Assembly: GCA_000310025.1 (NCBI GenBank)
Contig: FN649735.1
Span: 3,865,769 to 3,887,274, forward strand
Direction: 5' to 3'
Length of the DNA: 21,506 bases
Source of the DNA: Ectocarpus siliculosus
Taxonomy: Eukaryota > Sar > Phaeophyceae > Ectocarpales > Ectocarpaceae
Numbering within the stretch: the first letter of the stretch is position 1; the number at the start of each line of letters is the position of its first letter. A program made the translations under genes and the position numbers. The notes under the pieces were generated by a model that ran no database searches, was not told the DNA's origin, and was given only the letters and a program-made list of their open reading frames with translations. Shown here piece after piece: positions 1 to 9,100 of this stretch.

Positions 1-245
1 TCCCTTTGAAGGCCTTGGTTGTCTTCTCCAAGGTATTCGACCTTGTCAAGGCCTCAACAAGGGGGCGAGGGCATCCGACATTGTGGGGAAGGAGGGTGGA
101 CGTCCACCTGTGCAGAAATGAACCTGAAGGTAGTTAGTTCTTCGTTGCCGAACCTTTGGGCGAGCGAGGGTACTATTATACTGTAGCGATCAAGGCTGAC
201 CGTAACGTTAGCGTTCAAAGCAAGCTGGCTCTATTCTACGCTTAC
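1..245 (-). other. USP5 intron 5 (partial), no gene seen
   Basis: This stretch follows the exon 5 donor on the minus strand. No continuation of the ZnF-UBP domain (the Cys/His-bearing part expected next) is recognisable here in any frame, so the next exon should lie left of the window. Confidence 0.6.
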
Positions 246-403
246 CGGTGGACAGGTTGAGCCAGAGGTTCTCCGTCTTTCCGCTGTTTTCGCACACCCA
301 CGTCTTGGGGTTCGGAAGAGATCCTGCGGCCGCTGTCGACGTGCTCCAGTGTGTCGGCGTACTTGCTCACGATAAGCTCGTTGTCGGCCACCCACTGGCT
401 CCC
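246..403 (-). CDS. USP5: USP5 exon 5, frameshifted, start of ZnF-UBP
   Basis: 158 nt. The acceptor TTTCATTCCAG|GGG is preceded by a 16-base C run on the gene strand. The donor is CCACCG|GTAAG. The first part reads QWVADNELIVSKYADTLEHVD in phase with exon 4. The second part reads PNPKTWVCENSGKTENLWLN only one frame away, so there is one extra base, most simply in the AA at 316-317. Read without a shift, the frame meets TAA exactly at the donor. In the zinc finger the family has C-x2-C; here it reads C-E-N-S. Confidence 0.8.
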
Positions 404-3400
404 CTGGAATGAAAGGGGGGGGGGGGGGGGCACCGCCGAATCAGTAGGCGCTACCAAGGGGGCAACGCCGAATCAACAGGCACCTACAAAAGGGAGAAAC
501 GCCGAATCAATAGGCACCTACCAATGGGGGAACGCCGAATCATTAGGCACCTACCAATGGGGGCACCGCCGAATCAATAGGCACCCCTACCAAGGGAGCA
601 AACGCCGAATCAATAGACGCTACCAACGGGGCAACGCCGAATCAATAGGCACCTCTACCAAGGGAGCAACGCCGAATCAATAGACGCTACCAACAGGGCA
701 GCGCCGAATCAATAGGCTCCTACCAATGGGGACAACGAATCAAAAAGACACGTATGGATAGAATTTCATCGAGAAGAAACCGTGCGACCGCGGACCTACG
801 TACACAAGAGGCGGGCACCGCAGCAGCATAACCGTGCCTCTCTAGCCATATATTCGTGCCTTACGCGCAACAAATTGGGACCTTCATCGCAACCACAGCA
901 GTGCTGTAGATCGCCCCCGTACACCGTAGTCATCTGACAAGCTGACTACTCTCCGACTTGTGCGCTGCCGTCGCTCCAAGCGGGCGCCTTCGCTCAGGCC
1001 AACGAACCGCTAGAAAAAATACCGCAAACGCGAGGGCGCAGCAGCCCGAACAAGTGCTCAGATTCTCAAAGCCTGCACCCCCTATTTTCGGGAGGGCTCT
1101 AGATCAACCTACCACCCCCATTCTAGAGAGGGCTCTAGATCTGTGCCAGTTCGCGAGGAACTCTAAATGCGAGAAGCCTATTAGGCCACCTGTGTCGAGA
1201 ATTCACATTACGTCCAAGGCACGCACGCACGCCTGGGTACAACAGCGCGACTCTGTTGATCCACCAGCGCCCGCCTCCTCTCGAGACGTGGCTAAGGGTA
1301 CGATTGGCCGTCGTCCTTATTTCAAGCAAGGTGAAGACGCCACAGAGCCACACCCTACAACAGCACTGCTGTGCCGGTACAATCTATTCGTGGCGTACGT
1401 AACCTACACCTCTGTTGGGCTCTTCCCAAAAATGGATTCCATCTTGCTCGCGAGCAGAAATCAAACACAGAGACAAAAAGTATAACAATAAATCGACTTC
1501 GAGACTAGTGCATACCATCGGCGTACCTCAGTCTGTTCTGCCGCGCCTTGATGCTCGATGATGGCGTCGACCGCCTGGCTAACGATCGTAGGCAGCGCCT
1601 GCCACCACAAAACAACAACAGCGACGCAACATCAACATCAACAGCAACAACAACGTACGTTTGAAGCGTACCGAAGTGAGGGTTAGTTAACCGAGCATGG
1701 CCGAAAAACGGTTGTCAGCTTGACAACAAGGAGAAAACAAGACAGGGCCGCCGATACACCCGGCAGCGACACTTCATCGCAGACACACGCTCGTTGTGCT
1801 AAGTACAGACTTGGGGGTGCTGTGACTGAGTGACACCACTCATGACCCGGGCCGATCTAGGCTGCTACTCGAAACAACCATGAATATGAAAACTTGGGGA
1901 CACCGTCCGTACTTCGTGCGTCGTCAAGAACGCCGGCGTCAACCACTTTCACGCCGGCCGCAACCACCCTAAAAAACCCACACTGTGTATGCAGTTGAGG
2001 GTACAACAAGACCAACACAGACGTTTCTCAAGGCTGCAGACAAGAAGTACAACCGACCCGTCGTTACGAGCACTCTACGACTATGATTGGTTGCGGGGGG
2101 TTCCGTCATTGGTCTGGTCTTCAACCGGTACCAACTGTCTCGAAAAAACAAATAGAGTCATGGCAAATATATCCTGGACTCCTATCCGTGGATAGAGATA
2201 GCCTGTGGATAGAGATAGATTCGTTGCGTCACGTTGAGAAAACAAAACAAAACACGCGCACACAGTTAATGACATTTAGAAATGTTTTGTGCTTTCAACC
2301 GCACAAATGAGACTGACGTATTTTCATTGGTCAGCCGGTTAGCGCGGTCCATGCTAACAAAAAAGGCACAAACACAAAACAACATCGGGCTACACACAGA
2401 CCTCGTCGGGATAACTGACGCTCACGCCGTCAGTTCCACCGCCAGCCTTGAAGGCAACTAGCCGGTGCGTCTTGACGATGTCGTACTTCTGCTCGTCGGT
2501 CCGGAACCCGCCGTCCACTCCCAGCGCGAGCACGGTCGGGTCAGCCTTCGAGCCCCCCTGCGGCAGGAAACAGGTCAGGCATGGTATTTCATGTGGCTGT
2601 TTTCCTCATTTCATCTGAAAAAAAAATGGCCTAACCCATGGTTTGTACTCTACACTACCGTGACATTCTGGAATATATGGAGAAAACGGATCTCCGGAGT
2701 CAATCAAGAACACGATGAAAAAACAACCAAACGAGAGAACAACGTGGACACAACAACGGATTCGGACTTCGGGGAAAACGCAAGCACCATCGAGGCCCTT
2801 TCCATGTCGTTAGCCCTGAGCATACTACCGTCACATTTTCCAAACACGAAAACACTTGTGGAGCATGCACGGCGGCGACGTCAATACCGACGAGAGCCGC
2901 ATCATCAGATCAAGGTTATATAATGCCCTCGATTTTCTTTGCACGAAAACAGCTGCAGCGCCAATCAGGCAATTTGTTACGTTCTGCGGTAAGTGTACGA
3001 GGATCGTTGGTAACGTCGCATGTGGGTGAACGGTTTTGTCATCGCAAGAATGATTGAGACTTCATGACGCCAACGACACACTCGCCATCGATCCAGCTTA
3101 GCTGTGTTGGGGGTATGTACTCAAACCCTCAAGCAACCCGGCCGCTACGCGCGTCAACTAAGCTCCTAACGCGCTCGCCGTTAAGCTGTACAAGGGAGGG
3201 GTGCACTCTAACCGTCAAGAAACTCCGCGCGTCGACCAAACAAGCTCCTAACGCGCTCACCGAATCATCGGTGGTGTCCATGCTGGCGTCGTTTGCACCT
3301 TCGCCGGCGGCGGCCGCAGCCTTAGGCACGCGCTTCCATACCTGGTGCACATACAGGCACCCCGCTCCCCTCTCCAGTGCAAGACCGATGAAGTCTTGGC

Positions 3401-5232
3401 CGAAGCCCTGCCAGTTTGCAAGGCTCACGAATAGCCCTCCGGGCGAGAACGGCCTGCGGCGTTGGGGCGAAGAAGAGAGAGATAGAGAGAGTTACGCGGC
3501 TGTGGCGAGAGACTAAATTTAAGAAGCGGAGAAGTCACACAATTCGAACAGCTCAGCGCGATTAGTAGTCCAATGATTTCATTTCGGCTTCTAATAAAAC
3601 GTAGTCGTGGGGTCCGAAATAGCCTGGGTTTTACCCACCACTGAGTTTCTTAAGCTGAAACCAAACCGTTAGGCTGCTGTAGTAGTCGCTCTAGACTGAA
3701 ACCACGCCATTTTGGAAAGGAAACCCGAGCGATGGTGTTCTTCGCTGTGCACAACTGATGCTGGCTCACATTCTTCTCTGTGGGAACCAAAGACGAGGCA
3801 ATCGCTACGGGGACCAAGTTTCGTGGATGATGCCTTGCCAGCTGGCCCAGCCGCTTCGTACAAACCTTCTGGCTTGAGAGAGACAGCAGCCGTGCCACAT
3901 TGTACAGACATTCGGGCCCGGCAAGACACCTCTACATTATATACAGTCGGCGGTCCTCAATAGCGGTAGGTAGCGATAAGAGGTTTTGGTGCCGTTATTA
4001 AGGGCAGTGCAGCTATTCCTAATAGCGATTGTACTGAGAGATGCTTTTGTGCCAAGCGATTTCGGTGACGTTATCGCATACAAGAGGACCGCCGACTGTA
4101 ATTATAATTAATCGACACTTCCCGTAGAGCTACCGTCCGTAGCGCAAGAGGTATGAATAAGACGCATCAGGACAGGTGGCGAGTTACCTGCTAGACATGA
4201 GCATCGCGTCGCGTCCTGCTGCGCGCCTATGTAGCGCAATCCTATGGTGCGCTATGTTTGCCCGTACCGAACATCCACGCGCAACGTTTTCAAGCTTTCA
4301 GGGAAAAAAATTATACACGCAGAAAGACTACCCGTTCGAGATATACCCACAGCAGTCGAACGAGTTGTGCAAGAGGAGGGCGACGCTTTACTGCTGCCAT
4401 ATATTGCTATGTTCAAGTGCAGCGGTACCTTGATTGAGCAGCAGTGCGAGAATCGCTCGTACCGTAGACTGTTTTTCAATATCTGGTGGGTTTCGGAGCG
4501 AAACACAGAGAGGGGTTGTTCAGCTTTGATTAGTGTTGTCTACACCCCTCTGTGGAGGTAGATAATTTATGCATATCAGACACCAGACCGACCTTCCACG
4601 CAAAAACGCGGAGGAATAAGAGGAGGGCCTGATGTATTTTCTCTCGTTGCAGTGTCGACAGCAGCAGTGCAGTTGTGCGCACAAATAAAACAGCAGCGTG
4701 CTTGCAGCTCGAGAGTATGCGTTCGCAAAAGCCAAGAGCGGTATCAACAGTGGGAACTCGCCCGCGGCATCCCCGCAGCAGGAGGTTATTGGTTATTGGT
4801 GTACCCGTCCGGCGAAGACCTGGGGTATATCAAAAGGCTGCCGGTGTCAACACTGCGACAGGTGATATTCGCACAACGGCAACCAGGGCCAAAGGGTGGA
4901 CCCCAAGAAGTGAATCCTAGTAGGCGTGCTAAACAACCATAGAACATGGCCGTGAAATGCTCAAAGCAACAGGTTTATCTGGAGCAGCCCGTGGAGTGCG
5001 TTGTGACGGCAACAACGGCCGTGAGCTGCTTTGCAGACCCCCTGCCTGTCCTCTCTTCTCTAGTCTTCTATCGCCGTCGTGCTGCTGTCCGTGTTACTCA
5101 CGTGTCGAACGAGAACATGCACTCATCCTTGTAGACCTTGTCGTACGTGCTGGGCGCCTTGACTTTGCTGAAGTGGGGCCGGATCAAGCCCAGTACCTCT
5201 TCCGACACGGCATCGCTCTCCACTACGGGCAT
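246..5232 (-). CDS. USP5: USP5/UBP14-type ubiquitin carboxyl-terminal hydrolase (isopeptidase T), 5' half, partial
   Basis: This family disassembles free polyubiquitin chains in cytosol and nucleus. Five minus-strand exons join in phase: 5232-5102, 3453-3261, 2557-2402, 1598-1527, 403-246. Together they give about 236 residues. Family signatures in order are KDECMFSFDT ending exon 1, GGLF...GFGQDF in exon 2 (the N-terminal cryptic zinc-finger domain), LALGVDGGF in exon 3, an alpha-helical LPTIVSQAVDAII segment in exon 4, and VSKYADTLEHVD followed by WVCEN...TENLWLNL in exon 5, the start of the ZnF-UBP domain. The start at 5232 lies in a good context and gives an N-terminus of the usual family length. 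The catalytic Cys and His boxes and the UBA domains must lie beyond position 1. Exon 5 contains an apparent one-base frameshift near 316-317, and the second Cys of the C-x2-C zinc pair reads as Ser. The gene may therefore be damaged, or the base may be a sequence error. The family assignment rests on recalled motifs and is strong. Confidence 0.87.
415..430. repeat. G16 homopolymer serving as polypyrimidine tract
   Basis: Sixteen consecutive G on the plus strand, which are sixteen C on the USP5 strand. They are followed by TTTCATTCCAG and exon 5, so the run sits where the polypyrimidine tract of the acceptor belongs. It directly abuts the minisatellite at 431-740. Confidence 0.85.
431..740. 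repeat. 31-36 bp minisatellite, about nine to ten copies
   Basis: The core CGCCGAATCAATAGGC is followed by variants of ACCTACCAANGGGG. Copies start near 433, 465, 499, 531, 563, 602, 634, 667 and 702, with a decayed copy at about 734. Two sub-types (GGCACC...TACCAA and GACGCTACCAA) alternate in the second half, suggesting a higher-order unit. It lies inside USP5 intron 4, just upstream of exon 5 on the gene strand. There are no palindromic repeats or unique spacers, so it is not a CRISPR array. Confidence 0.92.
741..1526. other. Rest of USP5 intron 4, no further gene seen
   Basis: The long open frame on the plus strand (about 958-1485) has no recognisable domain, biased composition and no splice logic. 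It lies inside an intron of the opposite-strand gene and is best regarded as chance. Confidence 0.55.
1527..1598 (-). CDS. USP5: USP5 exon 4 (72 nt)
   Basis: 24 codons, phase 0 on both sides. The acceptor is GTGGCAG|GCG and the donor ACTGAG|GTACGC. It encodes ALPTIVSQAVDAIIEHQG followed by a short polar tail. This matches the helix in the family (LPxxVxxAVxAVxxA) that precedes the Trp-containing segment found in exon 5. It is too short to stand out as an open reading frame and was found by homology and phase. Confidence 0.8.
1599..2401. other. USP5 intron 3 with CAA-rich tract and SINE-like copy
   Basis: Holds a CAA/CAG-rich low-complexity stretch at about 1608-1660, a short duplication of GTGGATAGAGATAG near 2188-2220, and one copy of the SINE-like repeat at 2283-2379. 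No exon is recognised. Confidence 0.6.
2283..2379 (+). mobile_element. SINE-like dispersed repeat, copy 1
   Basis: It shares TTTTGTG.TTTCAACCGCAC, then GACTGACGTATTTTCATTGG, then TCAGCCGGTTAGCGCGGTC and GATGCT-like ends with the copies at 12041, 16000, 16111 and 16467. The 3' side passes into an A-rich, CA-containing tail. It lies in USP5 intron 3, on the strand opposite the gene. Confidence 0.75.
2402..2557 (-). CDS. USP5: USP5 exon 3
   Basis: 156 nt, exactly 52 codons, phase 0 at both ends. The acceptor is TGCCGCAG|GGG and the donor GACGAG|GTCTGT. It encodes ADPTVLALGVDGGF, matching the family's PT-x-LAIGV-x-GGF, followed by EQKYDIVKTHRLVAF, which corresponds to the family's conserved 'IVILP' strand. 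It ends in a Gly/Ser-rich loop. The donor is weaker than those of its neighbours (GTCTGT). Confidence 0.86.
3141..3262 (-). repeat. 40-bp duplication at the USP5 exon 2 donor
   Basis: On the gene strand, the last two exon bases plus the first 38 intron bases (3262-3223: CGGTGAGCGCGTTAGGAGCT...) recur at 3180-3141 as CGGCGAGCGCGTTAGGAGCT.... The spacing is 82 bp. In the downstream copy the donor GT has become GC. Confidence 0.8.
3261..3453 (-). CDS. USP5: USP5 exon 2
   Basis: 193 nt. The acceptor is CCGCAG|GCC. It encodes PFSPGGLFVSLANWQGFGQD..., the rest of the cryptic N-terminal zinc-finger-like domain, then a basic stretch (VWKRVPK) that aligns with the family's H-x-RR-x-RPK, then an Ala/Gly/Asp-rich linker ending TTDDS. 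The donor is TTCG|GTGAGC. An internal GTATGG after YVHQ could act as a donor but was not chosen, because the basic segment beyond it is conserved. The first 40 bp of the following intron are duplicated 82 bp further on. Confidence 0.85.
3942..4100. mobile_element. MITE with 17-bp perfect terminal inverted repeats
   Basis: The left end is TACAGTCGGCGGTCCTC and the right end is its exact reverse complement, giving a 159-bp element. The ends begin and finish with TA inside AT-rich flanks, consistent with a TA target-site duplication as in Tc1/mariner-like elements. It has no coding capacity. It is inserted in USP5 intron 1. Confidence 0.88.
4300..4370 (+). repeat. Dispersed repeat pair, member 1
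   Basis: About 70 bp resembling 9813-9888. The shared blocks are GACTACCC(G/A)TTCGAGATA and TACCCACAGCAGTC(G/A)AACG, with a GGAAAAA-rich left part. Both copies are in introns. The element class is unclear. Confidence 0.7.
5102..5232 (-). CDS. USP5: USP5 exon 1 (start codon exon)
   Basis: 131 nt, 43 codons plus two bases. It encodes an acidic-helical leader (VSEEVLGLIRPHF) and then VYKDECMFSFDT, the hallmark N-terminal motif of USP5/UBP14. The donor reads AC|GTGAGT. The split Thr codon is completed by the first G of exon 2, giving FSFDTPFSPGGLF across the junction, which matches the family's FSFDTPxSxGGL. The open frame extends upstream to 5394, but that extension looks like 5' UTR or promoter rather than protein. 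Confidence 0.88.
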
Positions 5233-5599
5233 GGCTGCTACTGCCTTGTCTGTAGCTGCTGTGATGTGCTGTGCAGTGTGGGGCGCGGCAAGGATCCGCT
5301 CTGGGGCTCCGTGGATTGTACGTTGAGAGTGGGGGAGGACGGGTAACACGTGTCTCTCTCCTTGCAGCTTGGCTGTGCTGTGTTCATCATCCAAAATACT
5401 CCAGTCTCAAGTCCCACTAGTAGCTGGGCGTTGGCAGACCGTTAACACCCTGTCGACACGGTGGACTCTGCCAACCAGGTCCTGAGGTAAGAGGTGCTGC
5501 TGGTCTAGCTTTTGGAGCTGCGGAACAAGACAGAGAGATCGCCAAATCGGGTGTTTGTTGCTCTTTCGGCCGCCGTCGTCCGGATCTAACGACAACAAC
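5233..5599. promoter_or_regulatory. Divergent intergenic region, probable bidirectional promoter
   Basis: Only 367 bp separate the start codons of the minus-strand USP5 gene (5232) and the plus-strand plastid-protein gene (5600), so both 5' UTRs and core promoters must fit here. No TATA box or named motif can be supported by eye. Confidence 0.65.
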
Positions 5600-6112
5600 A
5601 TGTTGTCCAAAGCAGCTCAGGTATGCGTGGCTTCTCTGTGCCTCGCTGCTACCTCAACGACCACGACAACCGAAGCTTTTGTCGTTTCCTCGACTGCCCT
5701 GAAGGGCTCGACGGTGGCAGCAGCAGCAGCAGCCAGGGGGCACCATCGTGGGGTATCCTGTGCGCGGTGCAACACTAGCCCGGTGCGCCCCTCTCCCAGC
5801 AGCAGGGTGTCAGCTACCATGGCGGGGGATGACCCCGCCGGCAGCAACGGCCGCCGCAGGACAACGCTAAGCAGCGCGTTGCGCAACAGACTTCTGTCTA
5901 GGGGCGGGGACGAGCTGGGTGGACGAGAAGACGATGCGGCCGGTGCAGATGGCGAGGTATCGATGAGGCGGCGGGTGCGGGGCGTGATGCGCAGGAGCTT
6001 CGTGGGGTTAGCTACGGCTGTGATCATCCGAGCTTCCTTCAACCCGCAGTCCGCTTCGGCGGTAGGGCTGTACAGGCCCAGGCTGGGTAGGGGAACGGCA
6101 ACGAGCCGCCAG
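5600..6112 (+). CDS. Plastid-protein gene exon 1: targeting exon
   Basis: 171 codons, phase 0 end, donor CGCCAG|GTAACC. It carries all targeting information: signal peptide (1-26), transit region rich in Ser, Arg and Ala (27 to about 120), and a twin-Arg segment with a short hydrophobic core (131-143) and SASA|V (151-154). Mature protein then begins VGLYRP. Confidence 0.85.
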
Positions 6113-9100
6113 GTAACCGGTGAAGCGCGCTGTCGAGCACGGAGGTGTAGAGCAATTGGATTGCGGAATACATCCGTATGCAGCAACCCCTCCAATGTTA
6201 CATGCGTCCTTGAGATGATGGATAGTCTGTTTTCACACCTCACCGCCATCATACAGCCGTCCGTGTGTTCGTCGCACTGTGTAATGTTTGTGGTGCGCAA
6301 CGCGAAGCAAGAGCAACGTTTGCACCAAGCCGCGTACTGCTTTTGTACTGCACCGACCACAGCAGTTGCGTGCAGCAGCTATCGGAGTGTTGGTGCTTGC
6401 ATTGACCGCTGCTGGCAAGAGTTTTTTACTACCGCAGAGCCGCCGTCGGTGCTTCCGTACACTCCCCTCCCTTTTCTTGCCTGCAGTACCACACAACATC
6501 GTAGTAATACAGCAGTAAATTTTCAGGTAGTCTTTGCCCAGATTTATTTCAAATGTTTTGTGCACTCGTCCGTGTTCTTGAAAACTGAGCGCCAAGCCCC
6601 GCAGGGGCAAAGGCGGCGATTCCTCCTGTGTTACAATACATTAGTATATCCCGGTTGGTGTTGATACGTCATACAATTATATAGAATAGTAAAAAAAAAT
6701 CGCTGTCTCACTTGTCTGTCTGTCTTGTTGACAAAGAAAAGAACAAAACAAAACCCGTTCAACCACTCTTGGAACTTCCAGGAAAAAAATGCTAAAATCT
6801 TAAGAGCGCCCGGGGCGATTCACGTTCCACAGGTCGCAGGTCGCAGCTCTTTGGCTACTCCCCCCTTGTCCCAGCTCGCTTGATCAGTGTGGCCCAGAAA
6901 GTGGACGCATGCGCCTCTTTTCTTGCCACATGTCTCACCACATACCGGTCGCCCAGGCTACGGTTCACAAGGATGGAGCAGGAGCTAACTGGTCATCATC
7001 CTTTGGCTTGCCGTGCCAAACCGGATATTGCACGGGCATCCCGGCTACCCCAAACTTTCCACACCCAGCAATTTAGTATTAGTACATCAATGGGGGGATA
7101 CTTATCTATGCACCCTGCAATCATGTTCGGCTGGGGCGTTTGTTTTTGTTTAGCGATGTTGACCGTGGCAGGGCAAGGGTTGTCCTAGTACCCGCCCTTA
7201 AGGGTGGCTGCGTTTGAAGGGTTCATGTCGGGCACTGAACGAACAAGAACAACAGTTGATATCGAGCAGCGGCGGAGTACCAGTGAGGCATCTTTCTTGT
7301 TCACAATGGGCACTGCATCTGCTGTATCTGTCTGTCTACTGTCTACTACTATTTGCCAGAGGAGCGGAGACCCAAGGAGATGATAGCGGTGTTGACTGGC
7401 TGATGCGCCAACTTTACGGTTTCCTAGATGGAAGAGGCGTGGTGTCCTACCCTTAGTTCACAACGGCGCCGACAATCATATCGCGATTCTCCGCAACATG
7501 GTCGGTCTGTGGTTGCCGTGGTGGGGGCAAATCAACGTACAGCACCACGCGATTGGACTGTCTTCCAGATGAGGCCCCCCAAGCACAACCACATACAGAG
7601 CTATACCCTTTTTATTTTAATTATCCGTTGGCCTCACACACGCTTGAGACAGCGACTCTTCCAGGGTAAGCGGCTCAACGCTTCATGCAACGTACTCAAG
7701 AATCACCCTGAAAAACAGCAGTGTCACAGCAGTACTAACACAGCAGTGCATCCGGCAAGCAGCATACATCGCCCTATCTCAGCACTAATACCTCTGTGTG
7801 TATATCTCTTGACTGCTGCCCACTTCCCTACAACCGACGCTATGATACAGCTGGAGGAGCAAGAGGCGAAGAAGCAGGAGCGGATACGCGAGCAGGTTCA
7901 GAAGGAGCATGAGGAAAAGCTCGGCTCTGCTGAGGAGATCTACGGAGAACAGGCAGCGCCGGCGGCGGTTTCGACCGCTGGAGAAGTCGTAGATCAGGTA
8001 TCTACCGCGACGATAGTTTTCTTGAGCCGCGGCTTGCGAAGCGCGACCTTTTTTCCCTTCATCCCAGGAGGAAAGAGAACGGCTCTAAATATCTGTTCCA
8101 ACACCATGTAGGGCGCCCCAAGTTTAGTTCCCGGGAAGCCTACATATATAGTCCCTACTTCCGACCCAACCGAGACCTATAGGGCACCGTTTGACGATCT
8201 GTTGCCTTCCGAGGCAAAATAGGGCACTCTTCTCCACACCGGTTTGGTCGTGCCGCGACAATAGTCGTGCCGGCCGTGCTACACAGGCACTCGTACCCAA
8301 AACGATTGGAAATAACTCACCCCAACCCCGGGTTTTCAAGGGGGGACACCAGAGGGGAGATCTCCCGCACAGACACATACACGGTTCTGGCTCAAACCAG
8401 GAAAAACAGAGGAAGCACTCAGCTAAACACGCAACCCCGCTGGGAGGAGCAGGACAGCACCGGCGGGGGAAGGGAATCATACACGCAGCTCGTGGCGGGT
8501 GCCTCTGTCATTGCTGTTGCTTCAGTGGGTGGGAAGGGATCATGGGCAAACCAAGCCTGTGTCAGGGGCATGAGAAAGACGAGCCAGTTCCAGGAGACGC
8601 GGTGTTTTTGTTTCAGACTCTGCCAGACTCTCGCGCTCACAATTTCTGAGCGCCCTGCAGCCTCCCGGTATGTATCAATCACCACACAAGACGGGGCATG
8701 AACACAGCTTGTGGTGGATACCTTTGTTATTGCTATTGCTTCGGTGGGTGGGGAGGGGTCACCTGGAAACAATCCTTTGTCACGGGCAAAAATGCGCAGT
8801 GGCCTTTGTGGCCTTTTTTCTTTTGCTTTGGCGTTTTTTTTTTTATTCTGTTTTTCCTCGCATGCACACATGTGTTGTCCACTCTCGCAACCTCAGCTTC
8901 CGTGGGTCCTATGGCGCCGTGGTCTCTCTCGGTCGCCCCACAAGACGTTGCATACGCACAGCTCGCGGGGAATGGCTTTGCAATTGCTACTGCTTCGCAC
9001 TGTGCAGAGAAACAACCGAAAAAACAAATCGGCGGAGGAACGCACATGCATAATGTATTGTGTATGACGTATGCATAGGTCGGCCGATGCACACGAATCT

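Larger units (their letters stand above)
3454..5101. other. USP5 intron 1 (1.65 kb)
   Basis: Contains MITE 3942-4100 and one member of a dispersed repeat at 4300-4370. The remaining open frames on either strand have no recognisable domains or consistent splice sites. Confidence 0.6.

Noticed and set aside
431-740. CRISPR-like array
   Set aside because: Repeat units are contiguous with no unique spacers, and the context is a eukaryotic intron.
958-1485. 175-codon open frame on the plus strand
   Set aside because: No domain or start context, and it lies inside an intron of the opposite-strand USP5 gene. The composition looks like unconstrained GC-rich sequence.
2465-2923. 152-codon plus-strand open frame
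   Set aside because: Its first part is the antisense of USP5 exon 3, whose minus-strand reading matches a known family. The rest is intron.
3340-3350. GTATGG after YVHQ as the exon 2 donor of USP5
   Set aside because: The sequence beyond it keeps the frame and encodes a basic segment that aligns with the family. The next donor, at 3260, restores the phase for exon 3.
5617-6360. 247-codon minus-strand open frame opposite exon 1 of the plastid-protein gene
   Set aside because: It mirrors a GC-rich coding exon. The plus strand carries a coherent signal peptide and twin-Arg segment, while the minus frame has no domain.
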